A stretch of DNA of 64,000 nucleotides from an uncultured Desulfosarcina sp. (GTDB lineage: Bacteria; Desulfobacterota; Desulfobacteria; Desulfobacterales; Desulfosarcinaceae). Shown here one piece after another: positions 8,360-17,906 of this stretch; positions within the stretch are counted from its first letter, which is position 1; each line of letters begins with the position of its first letter. A program made the position numbers and the translations under genes. The notes beneath the pieces were generated by a model. The model made no database searches, was not told the origin of the DNA, and saw nothing but the letters and a program-made list of their open reading frames with translations. Location: positions 83,798 through 147,797 of the forward strand of contig NZ_OY764191.1 in NCBI RefSeq assembly GCF_963668215.1, given 5' to 3'.

Positions 8360-9145
8360 ATGAAAAATCGGATAACAGCTACCGTCTGCGAATTGCCGAA
8401 TGAGCCCGAACCGTTCGAGGCGGCCTGGCAGGGTTTGGTGTCCCATGTGGTCGAACATCGGAGCGATGTTGTGGTGCTGCCGGAAATGCCTTTTGCACCG
8501 TGGCTCGCCGCCAGCGCAACGTTTGACCCGGCCGCATGGGAGATCGCCGTTGCTTTGCACGATCGATGGCTGCTCCGTTTACCTGAATTCGGAGAAGCTA
8601 CGGTTGCAGGTTCACGGCCGGTTACCGCAGATGGGAAGAGGCTCAACGAAGCGTTCGCATGGCACGCAAAAAAAGGATATCAGAAGGCACATTGCAAGTA
8701 CTATCTGCCCGATGAACCGGATTTCTGGGAGGCAACCTGGTATCAACGGGGTGGAAAACGCTTCGATGCCGTCAAAACCGAACACGGCACGATAGGGTTT
8801 GTGGTCTGCACTGAACTCTGGTTTACCGAACATGCCCGGGCTTATGGTCGGCAGGGAGTCCAGATGCTTGTTTGCCCCCGTTCCACGGAGGCTTCAACAA
8901 CGGAGAAATGGATCATGGGCGGCAGGGCGGCGGCCGTGATGAGCGGTTCCTTTTGCCTCTCTTCGAATCGCAGCGGGGTGGACCATAGCGGTCATCCATG
9001 GGGAGGCCACGGCTGGATTATCGAACCGGACCAGGGAACGATTTTAGGCACAACCTCGGCTGAACGTCCGTTTTTGACCCTTGAAATCGATCTCTCGGAG
9101 GCCGACCAGGCCAAGAGCCGCTATCCCCGCTATGTGGCGGAGTGA
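8360..9145 (+). CDS. nitrilase-superfamily carbon-nitrogen hydrolase
   Basis: Cytoplasmic amidase-type enzyme, 261 aa. The Glu-Lys-Cys triad is visible: E42 in VVVLPEMPFAPW, K113 in KAHCKYYLPDE and C150 in GFVVCTELWF. A fourth helper Glu is in FWEATWY. The C-terminal part SSNRSGVDHSGHPWGGHGWI is also typical. Substrate is unknown; the family hydrolyses amides, nitriles or carbamoyl compounds. The start at 8360 is chosen because homology begins there; the frame is open from 8234 and the ribosome site is weak. It lies alone between the IS110 element and the DUF6502 gene. Confidence 0.75.
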   Translation: MKNRITATVCELPNEPEPFEAAWQGLVSHVVEHRSDVVVLPEMPFAPWLAASATFDPAAWEIAVALHDRWLLRLPEFGEATVAGSRPVTADGKRLNEAFAWHAKKGYQKAHCKYYLPDEPDFWEATWYQRGGKRFDAVKTEHGTIGFVVCTELWFTEHARAYGRQGVQMLVCPRSTEASTTEKWIMGGRAAAVMSGSFCLSSNRSGVDHSGHPWGGHGWIIEPDQGTILGTTSAERPFLTLEIDLSEADQAKSRYPRYVAE

Positions 9146-9520
9146 AAATGTCGCTTGTCTATCGCTGAAAAACTTCGTTTTCCTGTTGGATATGAAAAAC
9201 ATTTCCCATTTTCCCACCATGTTGGAAAATAAAAGAAACCGTTTTGCCGGTAGAGACAATCCACAATCTTTTGTCTGCTTTCGGGTCACTTGAGATTAAA
9301 TCCGTACAACCTATAGATTATAAAAGCCATTCAGACAGGCTGCCACTTTACTGAAAGCCTTAACAGGACCTGGAGCCGGTGCTTAGCGAAAAAGTTGGTC
9401 GGATACTTGCTCTATTTGTTGATTGGAACCGTCGTTCTATGATTGGATTCAGATCCTGCGTCTTCACTGCACAATTTGCTGCTGTTGGTTCGATCAATCG
9501 TTGAACGTTCAATTACGGTC
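9146..9520. other. intergenic region with possible sigma-54 promoter
   Basis: No gene is seen. TGGTCGGATACTTGC at 9396-9410 has GG-N10-GC spacing and could be a -24/-12 promoter for the DUF6502/DUF5666 pair, with a leader of about 100 nt. The match is weaker than at the other sites and no activator palindrome was found, so this is tentative. Confidence 0.35.
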
Positions 9521-10351
9521 ATGGATATGAATCAGGACACTACACGGGTACTTTACGCAGCCATTTTAAAGCTGCTGCGGCCGCTTGTCCGCATGGCATT
9601 GAAAAGAGGGGTGAGTTACAAAACCTTCGCTTCATTGCTGAAGTGGGCCTATTACGATGTCGCCAGGGAAAACTTCACCATCGAAGGCCGCAAGCAGACC
9701 CAGTCGCGGATTTCCGTGATCACCGGGCTTACGCGCAAAGAAGTGAAGCGGTTGTCGGAATTGGAGCCGCCCACGAGTCGCGAACAGCGCGAAAAATACA
9801 ACCGGGCTGCAAGGGTGGTCTCCGGATGGCGCAGAGAAGCCGGGTGCCTCGATGAACAGGGTCGCCCCGCTGCCATCCCCATATCCGGAGAGGGCGCCAC
9901 GTTCGAGACCCTGGTCAAAAAATTCAGCGGCGATATGCCCCCCCGTGCGGTGCTGGACGAATTGGTCCGGGTTGGCGCCCTGCAGTTGGAACCGGACAAC
10001 CGCGTCCGGCTCGTCCATGAAGCGTTTACCCCAACGGCCGACGAGGCGTTAAAATTTCACATACTGGGAACCGACGTAAGCCTTTTGATATCGACCATCG
10101 AGAACAATATCGATAAAAACGGGCATGCGCCCTATTTTCAGCGAAAAGTCTACTATGACAATTTGCCGGATGAAGTGCTGGCAGACTTCAGAAAGATGTC
10201 CCGCCGCCAGGCCCAGCAGCTTTTGAATGACCTGGACAGCCACCTGGCGATCAACGACCGGGATATCAACCCCGGCATAAAAGGCACGGGCCGCAATGTC
10301 GCCGGTGTCGGGATTTACTATTTCGAAAAGCCCTTTGACGAAGAGGATTGA
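9521..10351 (+). CDS. DUF6502-family protein
   Basis: Soluble protein of 276 aa. The N-terminal half is helical and contains VLYAAILKLLRPLVRMAL and GVSYKTFASLLKWAYYDVA, followed by QTQSRISVITGLTRKEVKRL, which looks like a winged-helix DNA-binding segment. Length and N-terminus agree with the DUF6502 family as I remember it; no biochemical role is known to me. The start at 9521 (or 9527) is uncertain because no strong ribosome site is present. The stop is separated by one base from the TTG start of the DUF5666 lipoprotein, so the two are probably translationally coupled and may act together. Confidence 0.55.
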   Translation: MDMNQDTTRVLYAAILKLLRPLVRMALKRGVSYKTFASLLKWAYYDVARENFTIEGRKQTQSRISVITGLTRKEVKRLSELEPPTSREQREKYNRAARVVSGWRREAGCLDEQGRPAAIPISGEGATFETLVKKFSGDMPPRAVLDELVRVGALQLEPDNRVRLVHEAFTPTADEALKFHILGTDVSLLISTIENNIDKNGHAPYFQRKVYYDNLPDEVLADFRKMSRRQAQQLLNDLDSHLAINDRDINPGIKGTGRNVAGVGIYYFEKPFDEED

Positions 10352-10352
10352 G

Positions 10353-11837
10353 TTGAACCTTACCCGGAAACGAACAAGATGGGCCAAGGCCCTGTTGATC
10401 CTTGCCGGCTGTCTGATTATCGGCTGCGGGGGCGGGGTTGGCGATCTGGCGTCCAGCGGAGGAGGCATCGGCGGCTCGGGGGTCAACGGAGGCGGCACCG
10501 GCGGTACCGGCATCAGTTCGGGTTCCGTTACCGCCATTGGCAGTGTCCATGTCAATGGCGTCCGCTACGATACCGGGGATGCGGAAATCTTTGTCGAAGG
10601 GCAGAGCGTGGGGTTTGGGGACGAGGAGGTTCGGAATAACCTTAAGGTCGGTATGATCGTACGAGTCGAAGGTGAACTCGAGGATTCTGAAAACGGTATA
10701 GCGGAAAAGGTTTATTTCAACGACGACCTCAGGGGACCGGTGAAGGTAGGGTCATTTCAGTGGATCGATCCCGAGACCGCTCAACTGGTCGTTCTTGGAA
10801 AAACGGTCATCATCAACGAACTGACCAACGTTGTCGGTCTCGACATCGAAGACTCATTGGAAGGCCAATGGATTCAGGTCAGTGGCTTTGAAGACGCACA
10901 GGGACGCATTCAGGCAACTTTCGTTACCGGCAGTTACCCCGGTGACCGTGCGAATCTGAAAGGGACAATTACGTCTGTCAGTCCCGATTGGATCACGATC
11001 AACGGAATCACTCCCGTCTATTCCGCCGGTGCCACCCTGGTCGGCCTCGACCAGCTGGTAGAAGGCCAGTTGGTCGAGGTGACTGGAATTTTATCAGGAT
11101 TTCCTTTTATTTATATTCATGCTGATACCATCGAGAAAGTCGACTTGTTAGGCACTACCGATATCGATTCCATCGAATTGGAAGGCATTATCACCGAAAA
11201 AACCTCGGAAGAGGAATTCCGGTTGAACGGGGTGCCCGTTGTCTTGAATGACCAGACCCTTTACACAGGAGGGGATGCCGATGATATCGACGAAGACGTC
11301 CAGGTTGAGGCCGAAGGGCAGTTGATCAACGGCACGTTACATGCCGAACGCATCGTTTTCCTGAGTTTTGCCAAGGTAGAAGCCGATTTTTCAGCAATAG
11401 ATAGGGACTTATCATTGATAACGTTGCACGGCTTGTCAGATATTACCATCCGCTATGACCAAAACACCATGATTACCGGCGCGGTCACAACAATTGACGA
11501 AATCGATGAAACCTTGCATGTTAAAACAATCGGGATGGAACTACCGTCTTCGGACCCTGCGTCCATGCTGGCAATTCATATTATAACCTTGGACCCCTTA
11601 AGCAATAAAGTCATATTGCAGGGTGCTCTTGAGACTGTCCCACCTGCTGATCGTAGTTTCATCACCCTTCTTGGCCATCAGATCGATATCTCCGGCGTTT
11701 CGGATGATGGCTTCGAATCGCCTGATGGAACCGGTTACAGTAATTTTTATAATTTCACCGAGGCCGGCGACATCGTCTCCGCCAAAGGAACCCGCTCGGG
11801 AGAAACCATTACCTGGCAAAGCATATCGGTGGAATAG
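10353..11837 (+). CDS. DUF5666 repeat lipoprotein
   Basis: Exported lipoprotein of about 494 aa. The TTG start at 10353 lies after GAAGAGG. The signal region reads AKALLILAGCLIIGC with the lipid-anchored Cys near residue 25, then a Gly/Ser-rich linker. The body consists of several similar beta-strand modules of 65-75 residues of the type SVTAIGSVHVNGVRY / VGMIVRVEGEL / AEKVYFND, each an OB-like DUF5666 unit. It is paired with DUF6502, an arrangement I believe recurs in other proteobacteria. The function is unknown; an envelope or polymer-binding role is a guess. Confidence 0.65.
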   Translation: MNLTRKRTRWAKALLILAGCLIIGCGGGVGDLASSGGGIGGSGVNGGGTGGTGISSGSVTAIGSVHVNGVRYDTGDAEIFVEGQSVGFGDEEVRNNLKVGMIVRVEGELEDSENGIAEKVYFNDDLRGPVKVGSFQWIDPETAQLVVLGKTVIINELTNVVGLDIEDSLEGQWIQVSGFEDAQGRIQATFVTGSYPGDRANLKGTITSVSPDWITINGITPVYSAGATLVGLDQLVEGQLVEVTGILSGFPFIYIHADTIEKVDLLGTTDIDSIELEGIITEKTSEEEFRLNGVPVVLNDQTLYTGGDADDIDEDVQVEAEGQLINGTLHAERIVFLSFAKVEADFSAIDRDLSLITLHGLSDITIRYDQNTMITGAVTTIDEIDETLHVKTIGMELPSSDPASMLAIHIITLDPLSNKVILQGALETVPPADRSFITLLGHQIDISGVSDDGFESPDGTGYSNFYNFTEAGDIVSAKGTRSGETITWQSISVE

Positions 11838-11920
11838 AAACGGTTCCGGCAGTTCTCGTATGCAAAGCACCGAACCGGGATCGCTCCACACAAACCATTC
11901 AATCTTCCGCCAATGCGCGT

Positions 11921-13720
11921 CTAGTTTTTCTCATAAGCCGCCTCGATCAACGGCTGGTAGGCCTTGAGCACTTCGCGGCGTTTGAGCTTGAAGGTCTGCG
12001 TGAGCATGCCGTTTTCGATGCTGAAGCCCTCGCTTAGAACGATAAACTTTTTCGGGATTTCGTAGGAACCGAATTTGCCTTTCAGGCTGTCAAGGATCTG
12101 GCCTTCGATATACGCCTGTACCGCAGGATCGGCCACCATGGCGGCCGGATCCATGGGCCAGCCGTTTTTTGCGGCCAGCTTCTCCATGACCAGAAAATCG
12201 GGAAAAACCAGGCAAACCGTAAAGGGACGGTTGAGGCCGTAGATCATGGTATGCTCCACACAGGGCAGCAGTTTGATCTCTTCTTCCAAGGTGGCCGGGG
12301 AAACGAACTTGCCGTTTTCCAGCTTGAACTGCTCCTTGATGCGTCCGGTGATGAACATGTACCCGTCTTCGTCGATATAGGCGCGGTCGCCGGTGCGCAG
12401 TCCGCCGTCCTCGGTCATGGTGGCGCGGGTCTCTTCGGGTTTGTTGTGGTATCCCTTCATTACGTTGGGGCCGTAGACGATCAGTTCGCCTTCCCCGGAG
12501 TTCTCGCTGTCGAAGGTTTTGTCGATCTCAAACCGCACCTTGTCGATGGGCAAACCGGCGCTGCCGAGCTTGTTGTGCTCAGGGCTGTTGATGGCACCGG
12601 CCGGCGACAGTTCCGTCATCCCCCAGGCCTCGTAGACGGGAATGCCCACATCTTCGAAAAACTCGGCGATGTGCGGGCTGAGCGCCGCGCTGGAACTCAG
12701 GGAGTACATCAGGCGGCCGCCGAATTTTGCCCGAATTTTCTTGAACACCAGGGCGTCGGCAATTTTCAGCTTGACTGCGTTGATCATGCAGGTGCGCCCC
12801 TCCTTTTTCAGCCGCCGCCGCTCGATGCCCGCATTGACGCCCATGTCGAACAGTTTTTTGGCCAGCCCCCCCTGCTCGTTCATCTTGGCATTGAGGCCGT
12901 CATACACCCGGTTGAACACCCGGGGCACGGCAATGAGAAACGTCGGTTTGACCAGGGCCAGATCGTCCACGATGGTCTGGGGACTTTCAGCAAAACCGGT
13001 GGACCCGCCCAACCGCATGAGCAGATGAAGCTCTGCGGTCTGCCCGTAGGAATGCGCCCAGGGCAGAAAAGAAAGGGTCCGCAGATTTTCATCCAGTTGA
13101 GGATAGGCCTTGGCGGCCGCATGCACATTGCTCGTCAGGTTGCCGTGGGACAAAAGAACGCCCTTGGGAGCGCCGGTCGTTCCCGAGGTGTAGATCAAGC
13201 CGGCGATATCGTCTGCATCCGGATAGACTGCTGAAACGGGATGTTCCGCGCCAAGGCGCTCTATGGCCGGCATGCTGCCCTCCCCCTGTCCCTCGATGAG
13301 GATGACGTGCTCCAGGGTCTCGATCTCCTCGGGCCAGGATTTGACTTTCTCCAGAATTTCCGGTTTGGAAACGAAAAGCACCTTTACCGCGGCATCGGAG
13401 ACAATGTACTTCCAGGTCTTTTCCAGTTCCGCTTCATACATGGGCACGTATCTGCCGGCCAGGCTGTAAGTCGCATAGCAGGCGGCAGCCCATTCCACCC
13501 GGTTGTTGGCGATAATGCCGACGGCGTCGCCTTTTTCGATTCCCAGCTGGGCCAATCCGCCGCGCAGGTTGGCGATCTGCTGTGCCACCTGATCGTAGGT
13601 CACCCAGTCGTAGCCGTCCTTGGCAGCGTTTTTGGTCCCCATCCACAAATTGCCGCCAAATTTGGCCACGCTTTCCTCGAACATCGCCACAAGATTGTCG
13701 GGCTTGTCCAATGTGTACAT
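11921..13720 (-). CDS. long-chain acyl-CoA synthetase (AMP-forming)
   Basis: ANL-superfamily ligase, 599 aa, forming acyl-CoA from a fatty acid, ATP and CoA. Visible motifs are the P-loop YTSGTTGAPKGVLLSHGN, the adenine-binding YEAWGMTELSP and the hinge GRIKEQFKLENGKFVSP. Length and the long insert (IERRRLKKEG) fit the FAA1/FadD15 type. The start at 13720 follows GGGGAGG. An upstream 27-bp perfect palindrome at 13855 is a likely repressor site. It faces the same way as the crotonase gene upstream, which suggests fatty-acid or aromatic-acid catabolism. Confidence 0.85.
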   Translation of the reverse strand: MYTLDKPDNLVAMFEESVAKFGGNLWMGTKNAAKDGYDWVTYDQVAQQIANLRGGLAQLGIEKGDAVGIIANNRVEWAAACYATYSLAGRYVPMYEAELEKTWKYIVSDAAVKVLFVSKPEILEKVKSWPEEIETLEHVILIEGQGEGSMPAIERLGAEHPVSAVYPDADDIAGLIYTSGTTGAPKGVLLSHGNLTSNVHAAAKAYPQLDENLRTLSFLPWAHSYGQTAELHLLMRLGGSTGFAESPQTIVDDLALVKPTFLIAVPRVFNRVYDGLNAKMNEQGGLAKKLFDMGVNAGIERRRLKKEGRTCMINAVKLKIADALVFKKIRAKFGGRLMYSLSSSAALSPHIAEFFEDVGIPVYEAWGMTELSPAGAINSPEHNKLGSAGLPIDKVRFEIDKTFDSENSGEGELIVYGPNVMKGYHNKPEETRATMTEDGGLRTGDRAYIDEDGYMFITGRIKEQFKLENGKFVSPATLEEEIKLLPCVEHTMIYGLNRPFTVCLVFPDFLVMEKLAAKNGWPMDPAAMVADPAVQAYIEGQILDSLKGKFGSYEIPKKFIVLSEGFSIENGMLTQTFKLKRREVLKAYQPLIEAAYEKN

Positions 13721-13854
13721 GCTGCCTCCCCTTTCTACGTACACCGAATCATAAAACCGGTGCACTAAGCCTGTGCCCTATCGCTGTGCACCCGCAAGCG
13801 AAACACCCATAAATTGATCGCTTGCAGGTCCGCCCTTTGCCACCAGCGCCGCAT

Positions 13855-13881
13855 GAATTAATGAACTCTGTTCATTAATTC
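13855..13881. promoter_or_regulatory. 27-bp perfect palindrome, probable operator
   Basis: GAATTAATGAAC and its exact inverse GTTCATTAATTC are separated by TCT. It lies 135 bp before the acyl-CoA ligase ATG. Palindromes of this size and composition are typical operators of TetR-family repressors that control fatty-acid genes. No such regulator is encoded in the window. Confidence 0.5.
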
Positions 13882-14056
13882 AGTTGTCGTTCAATTACGG
13901 GGTTATTTTTATTAAACATGGTTTACTGCCATATCAAAGGCGGATATGCAAGACTTTTGGCGGCGCCTACCGTCAAAAGCCGATTGATAGGCGGAAAATA
14001 GTCGGCTGCGAGGTTCGGGCTGGTCCGGTGAAACATTCAACCAGCAAATTTTTTTA

Positions 14057-14241
14057 GAACGTCGAACAGTGAACATCGAACGCCCAACGTCGAATGCGGA
14101 GATCGCTTCGCTCCGTCGTTCACCAAAAAGCATTTCCAATCATTTGTTGCCGTCTGTGAAACAGGGTTTCCAGATTTTCAAAAACGACAGCATGCCTTAT
14201 TCAAAGTTCGAAGTTGGACGTTCGATGTTCGACGTTCACGG
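14057..14241. repeat. inverted pair of 7-bp-period arrays
   Basis: The left arm 14057-14098 reads GAACGTC GAACAGT GAACATC and three more units. The right arm 14200-14241 reads TTCAAAG TTCGAAG TTGGACG TTCGATG and two more, the inverse orientation. About 100 bp of unrelated sequence separates the arms. It lies 99 bp downstream of the crotonase stop codon. No gene is seen in the remainder of 13721-14339. Confidence 0.7.
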
Positions 14242-14339
14242 GTCTGGATTTCAGCCCCCTTCGGGGGACTCCAGCAAACCACCCACTTGGCGGGGGGGCG
14301 GTGATTTTTGCAAGGGACAAGCGTCCCAGTGGATGGAAA

Positions 14340-15146
14340 CTACTTTCCCTGGAACGTAGGCGTGCGTTTTTCCATGAACGCGGTAACGGCTTCCATGAGA
14401 TCTTCGGAAATCAGGCTGGCCGCATTTTTCTGGGCCACATAGGCCAAACCGGGATAGACGCCGTTGTCCCGGCTGTAGTTGATCACCTCTTTGACGCCCT
14501 GAACGCTCAAAGGCGCCAGACCGGCGATTTCCGCCGCCAGTTCACCGGCGGCTGCGACGAGGGCTTCGGCGTCGGCGCATATTCGGGTAACGAATCCCAT
14601 CCCAAGGGCTTCTTCGGCGGTAAAATCCCGTCCGGTGAGGGCCAGTTCGCGAAACCAGCCGTGGCCGATGATGTGGGGCAATCGCTGTAGGGTTCCCAGG
14701 TCGGCGATGATGGCGATTTTCGTCTCGCGGATGGCGAAGATGGCGTCGCTCGCGGCCAGACGGATGTCGCAGGCCGAAAGCAGATCGACCCCGCCGCCGA
14801 TGCAATGGCCGTGGACCGCTGCGATGACCGGTTTGCGGCAGCGCTCAATGGCGTTGTTGCTTTCCTGAAGTTCGAGAATTGTCTCTTTCAACTTCTCGCG
14901 ATCGTCGGCGCCTTTGCCGGCGAGCAGCCCCCCGGCTTCCATCAGATCCAGGCCGGCGGTGAAGGTGGGCCCTTCGGCCCGGATGACCACCGCCCGCACA
15001 GCGTCGTCCTTGTCGAACCGCCGAAAATGGTCGGTCAATTCCCTGAAAAAGGCCATGCCCATGGCGTTGCGCCGTTCGGGGCGGCACAGGGTCAGCCAGG
15101 CGACATGGTCCTTGATTTCCACGGAAAAAGGGGTGCTGTCGTTCAT
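14340..15146 (-). CDS. crotonase-family enzyme, dienoyl-CoA isomerase-like
   Basis: Enoyl-CoA hydratase/isomerase superfamily, 268 aa. The oxyanion-hole segments are TFTAGLDLMEA and AAVHGHCIGGGVDLLSACD. The active-site stretch IRETKIAIIADLGTLQRLP has an Asp followed by LGTLQRLP and a Glu eight residues earlier, as in delta3,5-delta2,4-dienoyl-CoA isomerase rather than the Glu-Glu pair of simple hydratases. It is therefore more likely to isomerise dienoyl-CoA during oxidation of unsaturated fatty acids. It follows the SET gene by 13 bp on the same strand. Confidence 0.75.
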   Translation of the reverse strand: MNDSTPFSVEIKDHVAWLTLCRPERRNAMGMAFFRELTDHFRRFDKDDAVRAVVIRAEGPTFTAGLDLMEAGGLLAGKGADDREKLKETILELQESNNAIERCRKPVIAAVHGHCIGGGVDLLSACDIRLAASDAIFAIRETKIAIIADLGTLQRLPHIIGHGWFRELALTGRDFTAEEALGMGFVTRICADAEALVAAAGELAAEIAGLAPLSVQGVKEVINYSRDNGVYPGLAYVAQKNAASLISEDLMEAVTAFMEKRTPTFQGK

Positions 15147-15159
15147 CGGTTGTTTTCCT

Positions 15160-15558
15160 TTATTCAGGGTTCAGATCTCTGGACGTCCACCACTCTTTTC
15201 CGTAATTGACAAACAGCTGCCTACCGGCAGCCACCTTCCTGATGGTATGGAATACGATCAAATCGCGTTCGGTATCGTGCCAGTATTCGGTGTTGTGTTT
15301 GTAGGAGTGATTGAACAGGCTTCCCCATCCCAGCACCAGGGAGTAAACTTCCGATCCATCTTTTTCGGAAGATTCCAGGTTGAACACATAGTCGTCCAGG
15401 GTGCCGGCGCACTCGTCGGCGTTGATCCGCAGATAGGGGCACTCCTCCAGGGTTGTATCGGCCGGTATGGTTCGGGTGGTAAAAATGCCGTGACCGAATT
15501 GGCAGGTCGAGATGACGATGTCCGGATGTCTGAAAAGTGGTTTGTTCTTTTTCTTCAT
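15160..15558 (-). CDS. small SET-domain protein
   Basis: Protein of 132 aa that is essentially one SET domain. It starts with FGHGIFTTRTIPADTTLEECP (the glycine-rich SAM-binding opening), has the pseudoknot motif SLFNHSYKHNTEYW and ends VAAGRQLFVNYGKEWW with the conserved Tyr. Known members are protein-lysine methyltransferases, and bacterial short forms modify ribosomal or unknown proteins. No pre-SET zinc region is present. The target is not evident from context. Confidence 0.75.
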   Translation of the reverse strand: MKKKNKPLFRHPDIVISTCQFGHGIFTTRTIPADTTLEECPYLRINADECAGTLDDYVFNLESSEKDGSEVYSLVLGWGSLFNHSYKHNTEYWHDTERDLIVFHTIRKVAAGRQLFVNYGKEWWTSRDLNPE

Positions 15559-15660
15559 GATCCGTTTTCAATCCGCGTTGAAAAAACAGTGGATAATGCG
15601 TGTAGCAACCTCCACCGGCAAAGTCAATCCGCACGGAGGCCGGACGGCGGGGTATCGGAC

Positions 15661-15690
15661 AAAAAAAGGGGGCCTTCACGGCCCCCTTTT
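15661..15690. terminator. bidirectional intrinsic terminator after csp
   Basis: A stem GGGGGCC/GGCCCCC with loop TTCAC is flanked by A7 on one side and T4 on the other. On the minus strand it reads as a strong terminator with a seven-T tail, 22 bp beyond the stop of the cold-shock gene. Confidence 0.85.
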
Positions 15691-15711
15691 CTTTACGAAG
15701 CGGAAGTTCTG

Positions 15712-15912
15712 TTAGACAATCGTTACATTTGCTGCGGCAGGACCTTTGGGACCGTCTACGATCTCAAAGGTAACCCGATCGCCTTCATTGAGTGAACGGA
15801 AACCGCTGGAATTGATTCCGGAATGATGGACAAATACATCCGGACCGTCTTCCTGCTCGATGAAACCGTAACCCTTGCTGCTGTTGAACCATTTGACAAC
15901 GCCGTTAACCAT
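15712..15912 (-). CDS. cold-shock domain protein
   Basis: Nucleic-acid-binding OB-fold protein of 66 aa, the standard CspA length. Both RNA motifs are present: RNP1 KGYGFI and RNP2 VFVHHS. It should act as an RNA chaperone. GAAAGGAGG lies before the ATG. A candidate promoter at 16038-16065 leaves a leader of roughly 110 nt, similar to the long leaders of other csp mRNAs. Confidence 0.95.
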   Translation of the reverse strand: MVNGVVKWFNSSKGYGFIEQEDGPDVFVHHSGINSSGFRSLNEGDRVTFEIVDGPKGPAAANVTIV

Positions 15913-16350
15913 GCTGGCACCCTCCTTTCAAAAAAAATTCTCTTGCTTCATTCATAAAGGGTGCCACTGATGAACATGACGACCACCTTCATAACGAAAC
16001 CGGCCCGCCAAGCTGAAACGGACCTTCGATTGAACCGATAATAACACAGCGCAAACCGAAAGCAACAGGATTTGCTGCAATATGATGAATTTGGCCGTGA
16101 TCCCGCTGCCGGGATAATGGCTGTTTTTTATTGACAATCGTTGCTTCCCGAGTGGCAGGCATCTCTAAAACACCGCCGATACCTTTGTTTTTATTGGGTA
16201 TATCTTGGATTCAAGATTGACAATTTCTTCATTTTCCACTATATATCAATCAGGACGCGCCATTCGTAACTGGCCGGACAGCCATTTTCCTTAAAGGCCA
16301 TTTCGTCTGCCGTGGCGCCTTGACGGACCACACAACCTACGGAAAACGCT
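15913..16350. other. csp leader and promoter region
   Basis: No gene is seen. On the minus strand TTGCTT (16065-16060), a 16-bp spacer and TATTAT (16043-16038) resemble a sigma-70 promoter for the cold-shock gene. The rest, up to the TTG start at 16351, shows no clear element. Confidence 0.4.
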
Positions 16351-17793
16351 TTGGGCCTCAACTCCTTCATCTGCCACTGTATCGGAGACTCGCTGGACGG
16401 TCTCCGGGATGGTCTTTCTCATTTTTCCGGCCCCAGTCGGGCGGCGATCGTCTTTGCCATGGAACCGGACGACCCCATGTACATCTTCGATCCCCAGAAC
16501 CTGCTCGGCGGCCACGAACCCCGCCTGAAAGAGCTGTATGTGGAAAACCGGCAGTGGCGCAGCGCCCCCGCCATTCAGCGCGACAGTTTGAAGTACAACC
16601 ACATCGTGCCGGAAAAGGATATTCATCTGGCCGGCCTGATCTCCTTCGGCTGCCGGTCGGGTTCGGTTTACTACCAAGTCTGGTTCACCGAGCACCACCC
16701 CGACGCCTGCAGCACAGGCCCCACCGAGCGATGGCTGGAGCATGCCGCCTGGCGGTTCTGCCTCGATATGACCGGCGAACGCGCCTTTTATACCGGCATC
16801 TCGGGCAGTTTTCTGCGGGAATACGCCACCCACGCCGTTCGGGATGACGTCGTCGATCGCATGAACGTTCTTTTGGGATGGGACACCCGGCTGCGCATCT
16901 ACCCGATTCTGGATACGATCCTGGAGCTTTCCAGGACGCGGGAAGAAGGGGCCTGGCCCCGGGGAAAACTGGTGTTTGTGGAACCCCAGGCGTTGCCGCA
17001 GATGTCCTTTCTGGCCCGCTTCCCGGAATCGGAACAGCCTTCCATAGAGAACATCAAACATGTCCGTAAACTGCTGGCCGCCGTGGAACGATCGGATCTC
17101 AAGCTGATTTCCGACGGTCGTTGCGTGGCCGGGATCGCGGCGGAATCCCTGCCGGATTTTACCATCACCGCCGATTTCCGGGGTGGGCACGGCTTTTTAA
17201 AGGTTGTCGATGACCCGGTGTGCAGTTTTTCCGACGGCACCTACCAGTCCAGGACCCGCCGGGCCAACCTGGTGCATCTGGAGGAAGCGCTGCTGGAATC
17301 GGATCTCGATCCCGAAATCGGCAACACCGTATTCAAGATCGTCGCTTCGCTGGTCCACCGGGCGGAAGACCGGAAACATGGCGCCACCCTGGTTCTGAAC
17401 CTCGATGCTTCACCGCTGGCCATTTCCGGGCAATGCTTCGACCGGCCCCTGGATCTGCAGGAACCGGAAGTCCTCGATCTGGCCAAAGCCCTATTGCGGC
17501 TGGACGGTGCCCTGCATATCGGCGCCGATCTGCATCTTCACGGATTTGCCTGCCTGCTGGACGGGCGAGCCATCGAGGGCGAAGACCGTGCCCGCGGCGC
17601 GCGCTTCAATTCGGCCTTGCGGTTTTCCGCCGAACATGCCGACATCATCATCGTGGTGGTTTCCTCGGACCGCCCGGTTTCCGTCATTCAATCCGGCGTC
17701 GAGATCAGTGCCGCCTGCCAATGGCGGCCCATGTCCTGCGGCATCGTGCAACCGACCCATCTGGATCGCTGGGTGGACCGCAACGGCGACTGA
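16351..17793 (+). CDS. DisA/DAC-like (DACNV-type) sensor protein
   Basis: Soluble 480-aa protein. The last 170 residues resemble the diadenylate cyclase (DAC) fold: LDGALHIGADLHLHGFACLLDG, then RGARFNSALRFS, then ADIIIVVVSSDRPVSVIQSG. In true DisA/CdaA the catalytic motifs are DGA and RHR. Here DGA is kept but RHR reads RFN, so cyclase activity is doubtful. This agrees with the non-catalytic DACNV sensor class described for nucleotide-signalling proteins. The N-terminal 300 residues are unrecognised. TTG at 16351 is the only start after the in-frame stop at 16321. A PAS protein follows 113 bp later. Confidence 0.5.
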   Translation: MGLNSFICHCIGDSLDGLRDGLSHFSGPSRAAIVFAMEPDDPMYIFDPQNLLGGHEPRLKELYVENRQWRSAPAIQRDSLKYNHIVPEKDIHLAGLISFGCRSGSVYYQVWFTEHHPDACSTGPTERWLEHAAWRFCLDMTGERAFYTGISGSFLREYATHAVRDDVVDRMNVLLGWDTRLRIYPILDTILELSRTREEGAWPRGKLVFVEPQALPQMSFLARFPESEQPSIENIKHVRKLLAAVERSDLKLISDGRCVAGIAAESLPDFTITADFRGGHGFLKVVDDPVCSFSDGTYQSRTRRANLVHLEEALLESDLDPEIGNTVFKIVASLVHRAEDRKHGATLVLNLDASPLAISGQCFDRPLDLQEPEVLDLAKALLRLDGALHIGADLHLHGFACLLDGRAIEGEDRARGARFNSALRFSAEHADIIIVVVSSDRPVSVIQSGVEISAACQWRPMSCGIVQPTHLDRWVDRNGD

Positions 17794-17906
17794 CTTTCCG
17801 GACGAAGAATGGACAAAATCACCTAAAGATCGTCCTGCGACCCGCCGATTAGGAAAGTACGGACCTGGTGTTAAATCGGAAGTATTCTCGATCGGTGAAA
17901 GTTGCT

